The position numbers and the translations under genes were made by a program. A stretch of DNA of 30,589 nt, from the NCBI GenBank assembly GCA_018818445.1, contig JAHISC010000083.1, positions 1 to 30,589 of the forward strand. Direction: 5' to 3'. The DNA comes from Patescibacteria group bacterium (GTDB taxonomy: Bacteria > Patescibacteriota > Patescibacteriia > UBA9934). The notes under the pieces were generated by a model that was not told the DNA's origin, ran no database searches, and was given only the letters and a program-made list of their open reading frames with translations. Shown here one piece after another: positions 14,174 through 21,501 of the stretch; the stretch's first letter is position 1, and every line of letters starts with the position of its first letter.

Positions 14174-14467
14174 TTAGGCCTCAATCTTCTCTTGGCAGAG
14201 CTTCTCAGCCAGCCAGAGATGATGGGCCTCGTCGACCATGGTGAGACGGATACGGCGCCTCTCTTCGTCGCTGACGAAGAGAAATTGCAGCAGGTCTTGC
14301 CAGGTCTTCAGGTGTCGGAGTGTTGGCTCGTTGCTGGTTTTCTCAGCAATTAGCCGTGAGTTACCCCGGGTCACCTTCAGGTTGTAGTAAACGAACCGGA
14401 GGCGGAGCCTGAAGCTACGCCAGCGGAGAGACAACTGGACAACCCAGTCTATTAAAACGCGCTTCAT
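14174..14467 (-). CDS. GC-rich small protein of unknown function
   Basis: The 97-residue protein begins MKRVLIDWVVQLSLRW and is basic in its first third (RSFRLRLRFVYYNLKV), then helical and charged with several Trp and His residues near the end (DEAHHLWLAEKL). The ATG at 14467 is preceded by a strong Shine-Dalgarno, GGAGGT, at 14471-14476 with a 3-nt gap. A promoter with a perfect TTGACA lies just upstream. The gene and its terminator are clearly richer in G+C than everything around, with many third-position G/C codons. This suggests recent acquisition or strong selection on composition. Being wholly an RNA gene is an alternative, but promoter, SD, ORF and terminator together favour a protein. 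Confidence 0.6.
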   Translation of the reverse strand: MKRVLIDWVVQLSLRWRSFRLRLRFVYYNLKVTRGNSRLIAEKTSNEPTLRHLKTWQDLLQFLFVSDEERRRIRLTMVDEAHHLWLAEKLCQEKIEA

Positions 14468-14488
14468 TGCACCTCCAAGCGACCGCAA

Positions 14489-14517
14489 ACCTTAGCCTAT
14501 TTTATTCTTTCTGTCAA
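14489..14517 (-). promoter_or_regulatory. Promoter of the GC-rich small gene
   Basis: On the minus strand: -35 TTGACA (14512-14517, perfect), 17 bp, -10 TAAGGT (14489-14494). The leader to ATG 14467 is about 15 nt and holds the SD. It stands back to back with the riboflavin kinase promoter. Confidence 0.65.
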
Positions 14518-14539
14518 GTTTAAGACAATAATAATTCCA

Positions 14540-14568
14540 TTGACGTTTGTGACAATAACGGGTATAGT
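14540..14568 (+). promoter_or_regulatory. Promoter of riboflavin kinase
   Basis: -35 TTGACG (14540-14545), exactly 17 bp, -10 TATAGT (14563-14568). The leader is about 15 nt and too short for an FMN riboswitch. Confidence 0.75.
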
Positions 14569-14589
14569 TCACAAAATTTATCGCAAACT

Positions 14590-14982
14590 ATGGCAAGGAA
14601 AGAAAAACAATTTTCCGGCCCGGTCGTGCGGGGCGAAGGCATTGCAGCGAGAGACTTCGATTTTCCAACGGCTAATCTTGATTTGGGCCACCAGCCAGAT
14701 TTGGAGCATGGTATATTCGCAGCTAAGGTCTATTTTGATGGCTGGGAGTTTCCTGGGGCGCTTTGCTATGGTTCGGGAGATCCACCGAAATTTGAAGTAC
14801 ATTTACTCGGCTTTGAAGGTGATCTAATCGGCAAAGAACTTGATGTGATTATTATGCAAAAGGTTAGTGAATTGATCGGTTATGATTCAAAAGAACGTCT
14901 GCGCCAGAAAATCCAGCACGACGTTCAATTAGTTGAAGAATTTTTTAGAAATTTAAACCAAACTCCACCAGAAGAAAAATAA
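14590..14982 (+). CDS. ribF: Stand-alone riboflavin kinase domain
   Basis: The 130-residue protein matches the C-terminal kinase domain of bacterial RibF: GEGIAARDFDFPTANL (about 15-30) with the PTAN motif at 26-29 that binds ATP-Mg, then HGIFAAKVYFDGW, PPKFEVHLLGFEGDLIGK (about 65-82) and a C-terminal DSKERLRQKIQHD. It would phosphorylate riboflavin to FMN. The FAD synthetase half of RibF is missing and no partner is seen in the window. The loop before PTAN normally has Gly-Arg-x-Leu-Gly; here it is ARDFDF, a moderate change. The symbol refers to the kinase part only. A perfect bidirectional terminator follows. Confidence 0.85.
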   Translation: MARKEKQFSGPVVRGEGIAARDFDFPTANLDLGHQPDLEHGIFAAKVYFDGWEFPGALCYGSGDPPKFEVHLLGFEGDLIGKELDVIIMQKVSELIGYDSKERLRQKIQHDVQLVEEFFRNLNQTPPEEK

Positions 14983-15003
14983 CCGGTTTGAACCGGTTAT
15001 TTT
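14976..15003. terminator. Bidirectional terminator between riboflavin kinase and the ATP-grasp gene
   Basis: Perfect 13-bp arms, AAAATAACCGGTT and AACCGGTTATTTT, enclose a 2-nt gap. The AT outer part supplies the T-run on either strand. It serves two convergent genes. Confidence 0.85.
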
Positions 15004-15004
15004 G

Positions 15005-15949
15005 TTACTCTATCATTTTTCTTCTTGGCAATGGGCGTTTTCTGATGGTGCCAAACTTTTCAACTCTGTGTTCTATGAAGTGAACCATTTTTTCGGCAAT
15101 ATTCACGCCCGAGGCTTTACTAATACCTTCCAGTCCTGGGTTGGAATTAACTTCAATAATTTTTGGTCCTTTATTAGTTCTGAGGATATCTACACCGGCA
15201 ATGTCTAGATTTAAAACCTGAGTTGCCTTGATTGCAATTTTCTTTTCTTCAGGTGATAAGTCAGCTACTCCAACACTCCCGCCTTTGTGGAAGTTAGCTC
15301 TAAATTCTCCGCTCTTAGCAACACGTTCCATAGTGGCCAAAACCTTCTTTCCAACTACAAAAACACGTAAGTCCTTACCTTTGGCTTCTTTGATATATTC
15401 CTGTAGCGATACTGGACCATGTTCTGCGGTGGTCAAGTATTCAACGATTGGCTTGAGTGAGCGTTCCGATTCAGCTAAAAAGACACCACGTCCATGAGTA
15501 CCGTAAATAGATTTGATAATTACTGGAAAACGAAATTCTCGTGCCGCTTCTTCTAAAATAGCCGGATCTTCGACTACAACGGTTTTTGGTACCGGTATGC
15601 CAAAGTGATCCAACATTTGCAAAGTTCTAATTTTGTTTTTTGCACGGAAGACTCCGATATAGCCATTCAGGACATAGAAGCCGGCCAACTGAAACTGTTT
15701 AATGATTGAAGCATTAACACTTGGATCTTTTGTAAAACCTGGACGAACTAGCAAGACATCGTAATCATTTGGATCTAGGGCCTTACCTTTGTAGGTTAAG
15801 GTTTTGTCATTGCCAAAAACAAGACCAACATATGGGCTAAAGAAAACTTTAACTTTATGGCCACGTTCCTTAGCTTCTTTGATAATACTTTTGGTTCCCA
15901 CGGCCAACTGTTTGTTGGACTTAACAAAGGTGAGTATAGCGATGTTCAT
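15005..15949 (-). CDS. RimK-like ATP-grasp ligase
   Basis: The 314-residue protein has an N-terminal pre-ATP-grasp domain (MNIAILTF, then VLLVRPG at about 65-71), a central nucleotide-binding part (FPVIIKSIYGTHGRGV, about 141-156, with the catalytic Lys and Gly loop; QEYIKE for the adenine hinge) and the metal-binding end EVNSNPGLEGI (about 270-280). This is the RimK/LysX/CphA-like layout. RimK adds glutamates to ribosomal protein S6, and relatives make glutamate or lysine-carrier peptides. No rpsF or lysine-biosynthesis gene is nearby, so the substrate is open. The basic C-terminal tail (RKRPLPRRK) is unusual. The upstream dus gene ends 34 bp before, and the promoter sits over its stop codon. 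Confidence 0.85.
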   Translation of the reverse strand: MNIAILTFVKSNKQLAVGTKSIIKEAKERGHKVKVFFSPYVGLVFGNDKTLTYKGKALDPNDYDVLLVRPGFTKDPSVNASIIKQFQLAGFYVLNGYIGVFRAKNKIRTLQMLDHFGIPVPKTVVVEDPAILEEAAREFRFPVIIKSIYGTHGRGVFLAESERSLKPIVEYLTTAEHGPVSLQEYIKEAKGKDLRVFVVGKKVLATMERVAKSGEFRANFHKGGSVGVADLSPEEKKIAIKATQVLNLDIAGVDILRTNKGPKIIEVNSNPGLEGISKASGVNIAEKMVHFIEHRVEKFGTIRKRPLPRRKMIE

Positions 15950-15958
15950 ATCGATGGA

Positions 15959-15987
15959 AGTGTAGAATTAATTTTGCTCTAGGTCAA
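15959..15987 (-). promoter_or_regulatory. Promoter of the ATP-grasp gene overlapping the dus stop codon
   Basis: On the minus strand: -35 TTGACC (15982-15987) covers the dus stop (15984-15986), then 17 bp, -10 TACACT (15959-15964), and 9 nt to the ATG at 15949. Confidence 0.6.
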
Positions 15988-16934
15988 GAGAGTTGCTCAA
16001 ATATCTTTTCAAGGGCAGTTCTGTCATTAGCTGTCATCAGCTCTTGCTTAAACTGTTTAATACCAGGAATACCTTTAAAATACCAAGCTAAATGTTTGCG
16101 GAATGTAGGGATAGATTGCAGACCATAATGCAGAATATGGAGATCAAGATGTTTATTGATAATCTCGATACGCTCTTGCATGGAAACAGTTTGAATAGCT
16201 CGGCCATTGATTTTATCTTCAATGTCTCTGAATATCCAAGGATTACCAAGTGCACCTCGGCCGATTAAGGCACCGTCACATTTCGTTTCCTCGATTGCAC
16301 TAAAAAAATCATCTGCCGAAGTAATATCACCATTGTACAAAACAGGAATGGAAACCGCTTTTTTTGCTTTTCGCACAACATCACGATTTGCTAGGCCAGT
16401 ATAGGCTTGAATTTTTGTTCGGCCGTGGATTGAGATTAAGTCAGCGCCGGCAGCTTCGATAATCTTTGCAAACTCGATGCATTCTTCTGGATTAGACCAA
16501 CCAGCTCGCATTTTCACAGAAACCGGAACAGTTACCACAGCTTTAACTGCTTTGACAATTTTTTCAGCTAAGGCAGAATCTTTCATTAAAGCTGCGCCAT
16601 TAAAATTTGAAGTTATTTTGTAGACGGGACATCCCATGTTGATATCAATACCTTCTGGTGAATTTTGTTCGACAATAATTTTTGCAGCCTCGGCCATAGT
16701 TGCTGGATCAGCACCAAAGATTTGTTGGATCAGCGGTCGTTCGTTTATATGAATTTCAGCCATGTTGAGAGTCTTTTTATTTTCTCTTACAACAGCTTCT
16801 GCGGATACCATCTCTCGCCAAACAATTGGTGATGCTAAGGATTTTACTATTCTACAAAAGGGCGAATCAGTCATATCCGCCATTGGTGCCAAACCAACAA
16901 TAGGTTTTGTGGATGAACTCCAAGAAAAGGTCAT
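15984..16934 (-). CDS. dus: tRNA-dihydrouridine synthase
   Basis: This 316-residue FMN enzyme of the Dus family reduces uridine in the tRNA D-loop. Visible signatures are LAPMADMTD (about 15-23), the active-site phrase INMGCPVYKI with Cys102, KMRAGW (about 141-146), SIHGRT (about 168-173), the phosphate-binding NGDI and IGRGALGNPWIF. The C-terminal helical tRNA-binding part (about 245-316) is present, so it is full length. GCPVYK replaces the more common GCPAKK, but the catalytic Cys is kept. It most resembles DusB. It is divergent from the thioredoxin/VKOR operon and shares overlapping -35 elements with it. Confidence 0.92.
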   Translation of the reverse strand: MTFSWSSSTKPIVGLAPMADMTDSPFCRIVKSLASPIVWREMVSAEAVVRENKKTLNMAEIHINERPLIQQIFGADPATMAEAAKIIVEQNSPEGIDINMGCPVYKITSNFNGAALMKDSALAEKIVKAVKAVVTVPVSVKMRAGWSNPEECIEFAKIIEAAGADLISIHGRTKIQAYTGLANRDVVRKAKKAVSIPVLYNGDITSADDFFSAIEETKCDGALIGRGALGNPWIFRDIEDKINGRAIQTVSMQERIEIINKHLDLHILHYGLQSIPTFRKHLAWYFKGIPGIKQFKQELMTANDRTALEKIFEQLS

Positions 16935-16944
16935 AATGGCCGCA

Positions 16945-16994
16945 TTGTTAGTTAATTTTATTCTATTGTCAATTCCTGAGGTTTACCGTATTAT
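16945..16994. promoter_or_regulatory. Divergent promoters with overlapping -35 elements (dus / thioredoxin-VKOR)
   Basis: Plus strand: -35 TTGTCA (16966-16971), 17 bp, -10 TATTAT (16989-16994), with a leader of about 19 nt to ATG 17020. Minus strand: -35 TTGACA (16967-16972), 16 bp, -10 TAACAA (16945-16950), about 10 nt before the dus ATG. Both -35 boxes use the same ATTGTCAAT core, so only one polymerase could bind at a time. Confidence 0.6.
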
Positions 16995-17019
16995 ATCAAG
17001 GAATAAGTAAACTTTCATT

Positions 17020-17391
17020 ATGAAATTGAATTCAACGATTGGTTTTGTCTTGCTTGGCGTAGCCATGATGGCCGCGATCATTGTTTATGCGGTAATAAAA
17101 GGCAACGCACCATCGATTTATGACGATTTTGCTCAGTGTATTACTGATAAAGGTGGTCAGATGTACGGTGCCTATTGGTGTCATAATTGTGCAAATACTA
17201 AGAAACGATTTGGCAATGCTTTCGATAACATAAATTATATTGAGTGTTCATCTCCAGGGTCCAATACATTTGACTTGTGTCCTGAAATTGATGCAGTGCC
17301 AAAGTGGGTGCGTGAAGATGGAGAGTCTTTAGTTGGGGATGTTCCGTTTTTAAATCTATCAGAGTTTTACGAGTGTGAATTGCCGCAATAA
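17020..17391 (+). CDS. Membrane-anchored thioredoxin-like protein, partner of VKOR
   Basis: The 123-residue protein has an N-terminal TM helix (about 8-27) and then a short thioredoxin-like domain. MYGAYWCHNCANTKKRFG (about 48-65) holds the redox pair Cys54-His-Asn-Cys57, and VPKWV (about 93-97) is the expected cis-Pro loop. The phrase is typical of the thioredoxin domain that is fused to, or encoded next to, bacterial VKOR proteins. Additional Cys residues at 40, 76, 87 and 119 are noteworthy. The redox site would be outside the membrane, oxidised by the VKOR encoded 2 bp downstream, and would pass disulfides to secreted proteins. Thus it has a DsbA-like role. Confidence 0.85.
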   Translation: MKLNSTIGFVLLGVAMMAAIIVYAVIKGNAPSIYDDFAQCITDKGGQMYGAYWCHNCANTKKRFGNAFDNINYIECSSPGSNTFDLCPEIDAVPKWVREDGESLVGDVPFLNLSEFYECELPQ

Positions 17392-17393
17392 AT

Positions 17394-17864
17394 ATGAATA
17401 AACAAAAAATCTTAACCATTGTTTTTCTCTTTGCAGCTGCAATTGGTGTTTTGGTTTCATCTTATTCTACTTGGGCTCACTACGATCCATCAGTACATGA
17501 GATTTGTAGCATTAATGACACTTTTAATTGCGACATCGTAAATAAGAGTGTTTATTCTGAAATTCTAGGAGTACCGGTTGCTCTGATGGGGTTGGTTGCT
17601 TATGTATTTTTCTTTGTTGGTTTGTTGGTTTATTTACGATCAAAAAATTCAACGCTCGAGAGCGTATTAAAGGCCGGAATGATTTTAGGCGTACTATTTA
17701 GTTTGTATCTCACCTTTATAGAAGCATTTGTTTTGTATACTTGGTGTATCCTTTGTTTAACGCAACAGTTAGCGATTATTGTGATGTTGATCTGTATGTT
17801 TATGCTTGCCGCTTCCGATAAGGTGCGACCAGTAGAAAAACAAGAAACATCAACAGATTTATAA
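17394..17864 (+). CDS. Vitamin K epoxide reductase (VKOR) family membrane protein
   Basis: The 156-residue protein has four predicted TM helices (about 5-23, 60-81, 90-115 and 122-140). The family's four cysteines are present: the loop pair Cys38 and Cys46 in CSINDTFNCDIVNKSVYSE, and the active-site WCILC with Cys118 and Cys121 in the last helix. LGVPVALMG is also typical. Bacterial VKOR plays the part of DsbB, moving electrons from the thioredoxin-like partner to quinone. It is translationally close to that partner (2-bp gap). What quinone a CPR-like cell would use is unclear, since many lack quinone synthesis. Confidence 0.93.
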   Translation: MNKQKILTIVFLFAAAIGVLVSSYSTWAHYDPSVHEICSINDTFNCDIVNKSVYSEILGVPVALMGLVAYVFFFVGLLVYLRSKNSTLESVLKAGMILGVLFSLYLTFIEAFVLYTWCILCLTQQLAIIVMLICMFMLAASDKVRPVEKQETSTDL

Positions 17865-17870
17865 ATTTTT

Positions 17871-18101
17871 ATGGAGAATCTATCTTTCAATGAACAGGAA
17901 TTTTTCGAAGAAGTTGTAGCTCGAGCGCTGGAAGAAGGTGTTGCTAATAAGGAAGCCTTTGATGAATATGTAGATCAGGCTGTTAGGGAACATGAAAGGT
18001 GGGGAGAATTGCATGATGACAATGATCTTGATGGTATAGTGACCCAGGTTCAAGCACGTTGGGGAGAATATCAAGAGATATTAGACAATAAAACAATTTA
18101 G
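17871..18101 (+). CDS. Small acidic protein of unknown function
   Basis: The 76-residue protein is acidic and helical (EQEFFEEVVARALEEG, then YVDQAVREHERWGE). It has no TM segment and no Cys. It lies 6 bp after VKOR and 3 bp before the metallo-beta-lactamase-fold nuclease gene, so it belongs to the same operon. The tight spacing and full coding use of the gap support a real gene. I recognise no family. Confidence 0.6.
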   Translation: MENLSFNEQEFFEEVVARALEEGVANKEAFDEYVDQAVREHERWGELHDDNDLDGIVTQVQARWGEYQEILDNKTI

Positions 18102-18104
18102 TTT

Positions 18105-19478
18105 ATGCAGATCCTGTTTCTCGGAGGTGTTGATGAAGTGACAGGATCTTGTTTTTTGATTAAAACATCAAGGGGGAAACTACTGATTGACTGTGGCATG
18201 TTTCAAGGTGAGAAGGAAGAAGCTAAGCATAATTTTGATCAGTTTAGTTTTGATCCAAAGTCACTTGATGCTGTTTTGGTTACTCATGCGCATGTAGATC
18301 ACACTGGACGTTTGCCATTGCTTGTTAAGGAAGGTTTTGGAGGGCTAGTTTATTTCACTCCACCCACGAAAACAGTTGCCATGTTGATTTTGGAAGATGC
18401 TCAACGAGTCATGGCAGAAAATGCGGAAAAGCACGGGGACAAAATTCTTTATTTACCAGAAGATATTAGTCGACTCAAGACTAGGTCGCGTGGAATTAAC
18501 TATCACACTGAATTTGAACCAATCCCTGGTATCAAAGCCATGTTTCATAATGCTGGGCATATTTTAGGTTCAGCTTATTTAAGTTTAGATATTCCGGCTG
18601 AGGAGATGACATCTGGCCAAGCAACACGATTTATTTTTAGCGGTGATATTGGAAATGACGCTGTGCCAATTTTGCCAGAGACTGAGCCAATTGATCACGC
18701 TGATTACGTTATAGTTGAATCAACTTATGGTAATCGTGAGCATGAACCAGTCGCTGTTCGGCAAGAAAAGTTACAAGAAATGATCAGCAAAGTCATTGGC
18801 CGAGGCGGCAGTCTTTTAATTCCGGCTTTTTCTGTTGAACGAACGCAAGAGCTTTTGTATGCTTTGGACGAATTATTTGATCAAAAGAAATTACCTAAAG
18901 TACCTATTTATCTCGACAGTCCATTAGCGATTCATACAACTGAGGCATACAGACAATATAAAGATTACCTTCAATTTGATAGGAAGATCTTATCCAGTCC
19001 TGATGCTGATTTTTTCTCTTTCCCAAATTTAAAGTTGACACTAACACAGCAAGAATCAAAAACGATCAATAATGACCACCGTCCGAAAATAATTATTGCC
19101 GGAAGCGGAATGATGACTGGAGGTAGGATCTTACATCATTTAAAACGCTATCTTAATGACGAAAAGAGTGGCTTGCTCATTATTGGTTATCAGGCAGAGG
19201 GTACGCTTGGTCGGCGGATTTTTGACGGTGCTTCCAAGGTAATGATTTATGGTGATGAAGTAGACGTGCGAGCCAGTGTTGAGGCAATCGGAGCATTCTC
19301 CGCTCATGGTGATAGAAATAAATTGGCACGTTGGTTAGTTCCGAAGAGTGGGGAAGTGAAGAAGATTTTTTTGGTCCATGGTGAAGAAGTCGTAAAAGTA
19401 GATTTCAAATCATTTTTACAAGACAAAGTTAGCTCAGAGGTTATTATCCCGAAATTCGCCGAGAATTTTGAGTTTTAG
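18105..19478 (+). CDS. Metallo-beta-lactamase/beta-CASP RNA nuclease (CPSF-like)
   Basis: The 457-residue protein has the zinc motif THAHVDHTGRLP (H61-x-H63-x-D65-H66) and later metal ligands in HNAGHILGSA and FSGDIGND. An inserted beta-CASP domain (about 200-380) includes VESTYGNREHE, LIPAFSVERTQELLY and GSGMMTGGRILHHLK, and a RMMBL end has FSAHGDRNKL with the last His ligand. This is the YSH1/CPSF73-like bacterial family, expected to be an endo- or exoribonuclease. There is no N-terminal KH domain. Length fits the family. It is last in the operon begun by the thioredoxin gene. A stem-loop (19498-19534) follows. Confidence 0.92.
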   Translation: MQILFLGGVDEVTGSCFLIKTSRGKLLIDCGMFQGEKEEAKHNFDQFSFDPKSLDAVLVTHAHVDHTGRLPLLVKEGFGGLVYFTPPTKTVAMLILEDAQRVMAENAEKHGDKILYLPEDISRLKTRSRGINYHTEFEPIPGIKAMFHNAGHILGSAYLSLDIPAEEMTSGQATRFIFSGDIGNDAVPILPETEPIDHADYVIVESTYGNREHEPVAVRQEKLQEMISKVIGRGGSLLIPAFSVERTQELLYALDELFDQKKLPKVPIYLDSPLAIHTTEAYRQYKDYLQFDRKILSSPDADFFSFPNLKLTLTQQESKTINNDHRPKIIIAGSGMMTGGRILHHLKRYLNDEKSGLLIIGYQAEGTLGRRIFDGASKVMIYGDEVDVRASVEAIGAFSAHGDRNKLARWLVPKSGEVKKIFLVHGEEVVKVDFKSFLQDKVSSEVIIPKFAENFEF

Positions 19479-19497
19479 TTAGAGAATTTTCTAATCT

Positions 19498-19534
19498 TAG
19501 CCAAGCGGTTGTTACATCTATGTAATTTTGGCTA
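19498..19534. terminator. Stem-loop after the beta-CASP nuclease gene
   Basis: Outer arms TAGCCAA/TTGGCTA and inner arms TTACAT/ATGTAA form a branched or long imperfect stem. T-richness is modest, so terminator function is only probable. Confidence 0.45.
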
Positions 19535-19552
19535 TATTCTTGTACCAAAATT

Positions 19553-19680
19553 AAATCAAAGCTTATAAATCAAAGCTTAGCTTTGGAAAGCTTAGCTTCC
19601 TGTGGATAAGGCATTGACAGAGTTTGCTGAAAACTTTTTTTCAAACTAAGTTTGCAGTAAACTAAGTTTGCTGTGGATAA
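19553..19680. repeat. Repeat block: small hairpins plus two DnaA boxes
   Basis: AAATCAAAGCTTA occurs twice (19553-19565, 19567-19579). It is followed by mini-hairpins with TTA loops (CAAAGC-TTA-GCTTTG, then GAAAGCTTAGCTTC) and TGTGGATAA (19601-19609). A second unit has CAAAC-TAA-GTTTG (19642-19654), AGTAAAC-TAA-GTTTGCT and TGTGGATAA (19672-19680). It fills the gap between two convergent genes. The second unit is nearly the same as the centre of the palindrome at 7172-7212. Confidence 0.85.
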
Positions 19681-19683
19681 GTA

Positions 19684-20346
19684 TTAGAAACAAACATCAA
19701 GCGTTTGACAGGCTGCTGTGTAAAATTCAGAAGCGGAGGAGGAATTTGTATCAAAATTTATGGTTTCTGGGTTATGTGGAGACAATGTTGAGAGTGTAAT
19801 AGCCTTATTTTCGAGAACTTCGGCTATTTCATCAGCTTCTGATACGTAGACATTAATTGTTCCAGAACTGTTTGCGAGATCAATTCGATCTAACCAGCCG
19901 TAGTGAACAATAGATGTAAGTCCATTTATATTTGTTTGGATATCTCGCGTAAATACGCTTAAATCACCTTTAACAATTATTCTGCCTTGAATAAGCTGAA
20001 TTGTTTCCCGGCCTTCTCGACCATCGAGAATTTTTACTTCTGTGTTTTCGTCTAGAATAATCATTGAATCACCAAGATGAAGCAGCAAAGGAATTTCAAA
20101 GTTTGAAGCCATTTGTCCAGAATCACCATGAACAAAAAACGGCTGAATCAGTTCACTGTTTGGCATAGTGCTAACAATTTCGCCACGAGAAAATGTCCAA
20201 GGTTTGACATTCGTATATAACCAAGCTTCCTGATGCTTTTGGTATCCCTCGCCGCCAGCCCAGCGGTAGCCAACACGGTTGCCAACAAGCAACAGTGTGG
20301 AAAGAATAGCTACGAAGAAAATAAGTAGCGTGGTAAACTTAGGCAT
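19684..20346 (-). CDS. Membrane-anchored FecR-like domain protein
   Basis: The 220-residue protein has an N-terminal TM helix (about 6-24). After a linker of about 80 residues comes a beta-rich region resembling the FecR domain (about 85-165): LGDSMIILDENTEVKI, an RETIQLIQGRIIV stretch and later strands. FecR domains sense or relay signals in some bacteria, but anchored forms of unknown role are common. The last 40 residues have two Cys (in AACQTLDVCF) that could form a disulfide, fitting an extracellular site. I chose ATG 20346 over the GTG at 20358. It is divergent from the mini-thioredoxin. The domain call is by eye and moderate. Confidence 0.6.
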   Translation of the reverse strand: MPKFTTLLIFFVAILSTLLLVGNRVGYRWAGGEGYQKHQEAWLYTNVKPWTFSRGEIVSTMPNSELIQPFFVHGDSGQMASNFEIPLLLHLGDSMIILDENTEVKILDGREGRETIQLIQGRIIVKGDLSVFTRDIQTNINGLTSIVHYGWLDRIDLANSSGTINVYVSEADEIAEVLENKAITLSTLSPHNPETINFDTNSSSASEFYTAACQTLDVCF

Positions 20347-20360
20347 AGATAATTTCACTA

Positions 20361-20630
20361 ATGCTTTTTATGGCTTTACTAGAATTCTTTGGCGAAACCT
20401 GTCCTCATTGTATTGAGATGCATCCGTTAGTAGAAAAACTTGAGAAAGAGTTAGGTGTGCAGTTTGAGAAAAATGAGGTCTGGAATAATGAAGAAAATGC
20501 AGCAAAAATGTCAGAGTATGATAAGGGCATCTGTGGTGGCGTGCCATTTTTCTTTAATACAGAAACTAAAGAGCATATTTGTGGCGCTACCAGTTACGAG
20601 AATCTTAAAAAGTGGGTCAAAGGCGAATAA
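20361..20630 (+). CDS. Small thioredoxin-like protein with CPHC
   Basis: The 89-residue protein has a thioredoxin-type active site GETCPHC (Cys14, Cys17), a helix that continues MHPLVEKLEKEL, and the cis-Pro loop GGVPFFF (about 69-75). It is shorter than thioredoxin, near glutaredoxin size, with no signal peptide. It is probably cytoplasmic, and CPHC is the DsbA-type dipeptide (Pro-His), which favours an oxidising centre. Two further Cys residues (68 and 79) are present. ATG 20361 is favoured by a GATAAT (20348-20353) 7 nt before it; ATG 20370 is the alternative. No reductase gene is nearby. Confidence 0.75.
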   Translation: MLFMALLEFFGETCPHCIEMHPLVEKLEKELGVQFEKNEVWNNEENAAKMSEYDKGICGGVPFFFNTETKEHICGATSYENLKKWVKGE

Positions 20631-21485
20631 TTATATTCTATCAACCCAATGTTTATCTACTTCGACATTAAGCTCGAGGTAGATTTTTCTTTGAGTCACT
20701 GTTTCTAATTCATTGCGAGTAGCTTGACCAATTTCTTTAATTCCACGTCCGCCCTTGCCAATGATCATTCTTTTATAGCGCTCCTCGGTAGTAAAGATAG
20801 TGGCGGAAATATATAGAGTACCACTTTTGCGTTCCTCAATTTCATCAACAACTACGTGCACTGTATAAGGTACTTCATCGCGCAGACGAAGGAAAAGTTT
20901 TTCTCGGATGAGTTCTGAAAGTTGTTCTTCTTTACTGATATTGGAAACCTGGTGAGCCGGATAAAGAAATTCGCCCTCTGGAAGTTCATTGAAAATCCAT
21001 CGCTTTAATCGATCGAGGTTGCTGCCGTTTAATGCAGATACTTCTATTGCTTCGTCAAAACCATGCTGGTCGACCAGATCGCGATAAAATTCCAAATAGC
21101 GTTTGGATTTCTTGTTATCAATTTTATTAATGACTAAAAGTTTTGGTTTAGTAGATAGCTCAATTAATTTAAGAGTTTGCTTTTCTTCACTGCCAATTGC
21201 TCGCGTAGGATCGACTACATAAAGAATAACATCAATATCCTGCAGCGAGTCGTGAACATAACGCATTAATTTTTTCGTTAGTTCGTCTTTAGCCTTTTGC
21301 ATGATGCCTGGAGTATCTACAAAAACTGCCTGACCTTCATCGGACGTCAAAACTCCTTGCAACGGTTGACGCGTTGTTTGAGGTTTTGGAGTAGTTATTG
21401 CGACCTTAGTACCAACGAGGGCATTCAACAAAGTTGATTTACCAACGTTAGAACGCCCGATCATGACGACAAATCCTGATTTCAT
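20631..21485 (-). CDS. era: GTPase Era
   Basis: The 284-residue GTPase has G1 GRSNVGKST (about 10-18), G2 region TTPKPQTTRQ, G3 DTPG (about 56-59), G4 NKID (about 119-122) and G5 SALN (about 152-155). The C-terminal KH domain has GKGGRGIKEIG (about 237-247). Era binds the 3' end of 16S rRNA and helps 30S assembly. I chose ATG 21485 because the family starts with K-S-G-F-V near here and the further upstream ATG (21503) would put the -10 inside the gene. The canonical GRPNVGKS is GRSNVGKS here. It is divergent from the DUF3419-like gene through a symmetric -10. Confidence 0.95.
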   Translation of the reverse strand: MKSGFVVMIGRSNVGKSTLLNALVGTKVAITTPKPQTTRQPLQGVLTSDEGQAVFVDTPGIMQKAKDELTKKLMRYVHDSLQDIDVILYVVDPTRAIGSEEKQTLKLIELSTKPKLLVINKIDNKKSKRYLEFYRDLVDQHGFDEAIEVSALNGSNLDRLKRWIFNELPEGEFLYPAHQVSNISKEEQLSELIREKLFLRLRDEVPYTVHVVVDEIEERKSGTLYISATIFTTEERYKRMIIGKGGRGIKEIGQATRNELETVTQRKIYLELNVEVDKHWVDRI

Positions 21486-21489
21486 ATGA

Positions 21490-21496
21490 TAGAATA
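21490..21496. promoter_or_regulatory. Symmetric -10 serving era (minus) and the DUF3419-like gene (plus)
   Basis: TAGAAT (21490-21495, plus) and TATTCT (21491-21496, minus) overlap in the palindromic TAGAATACTA. The plus start (21502) is 6 nt beyond and the minus start (21485) is 5 nt beyond. Both mRNAs would be leaderless. Confidence 0.6.
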
Positions 21497-21501
21497 CTAA
21501 C

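Noticed and set aside
14569..14589. FMN riboswitch before riboflavin kinase
   Set aside because: The leader is about 15 nt.
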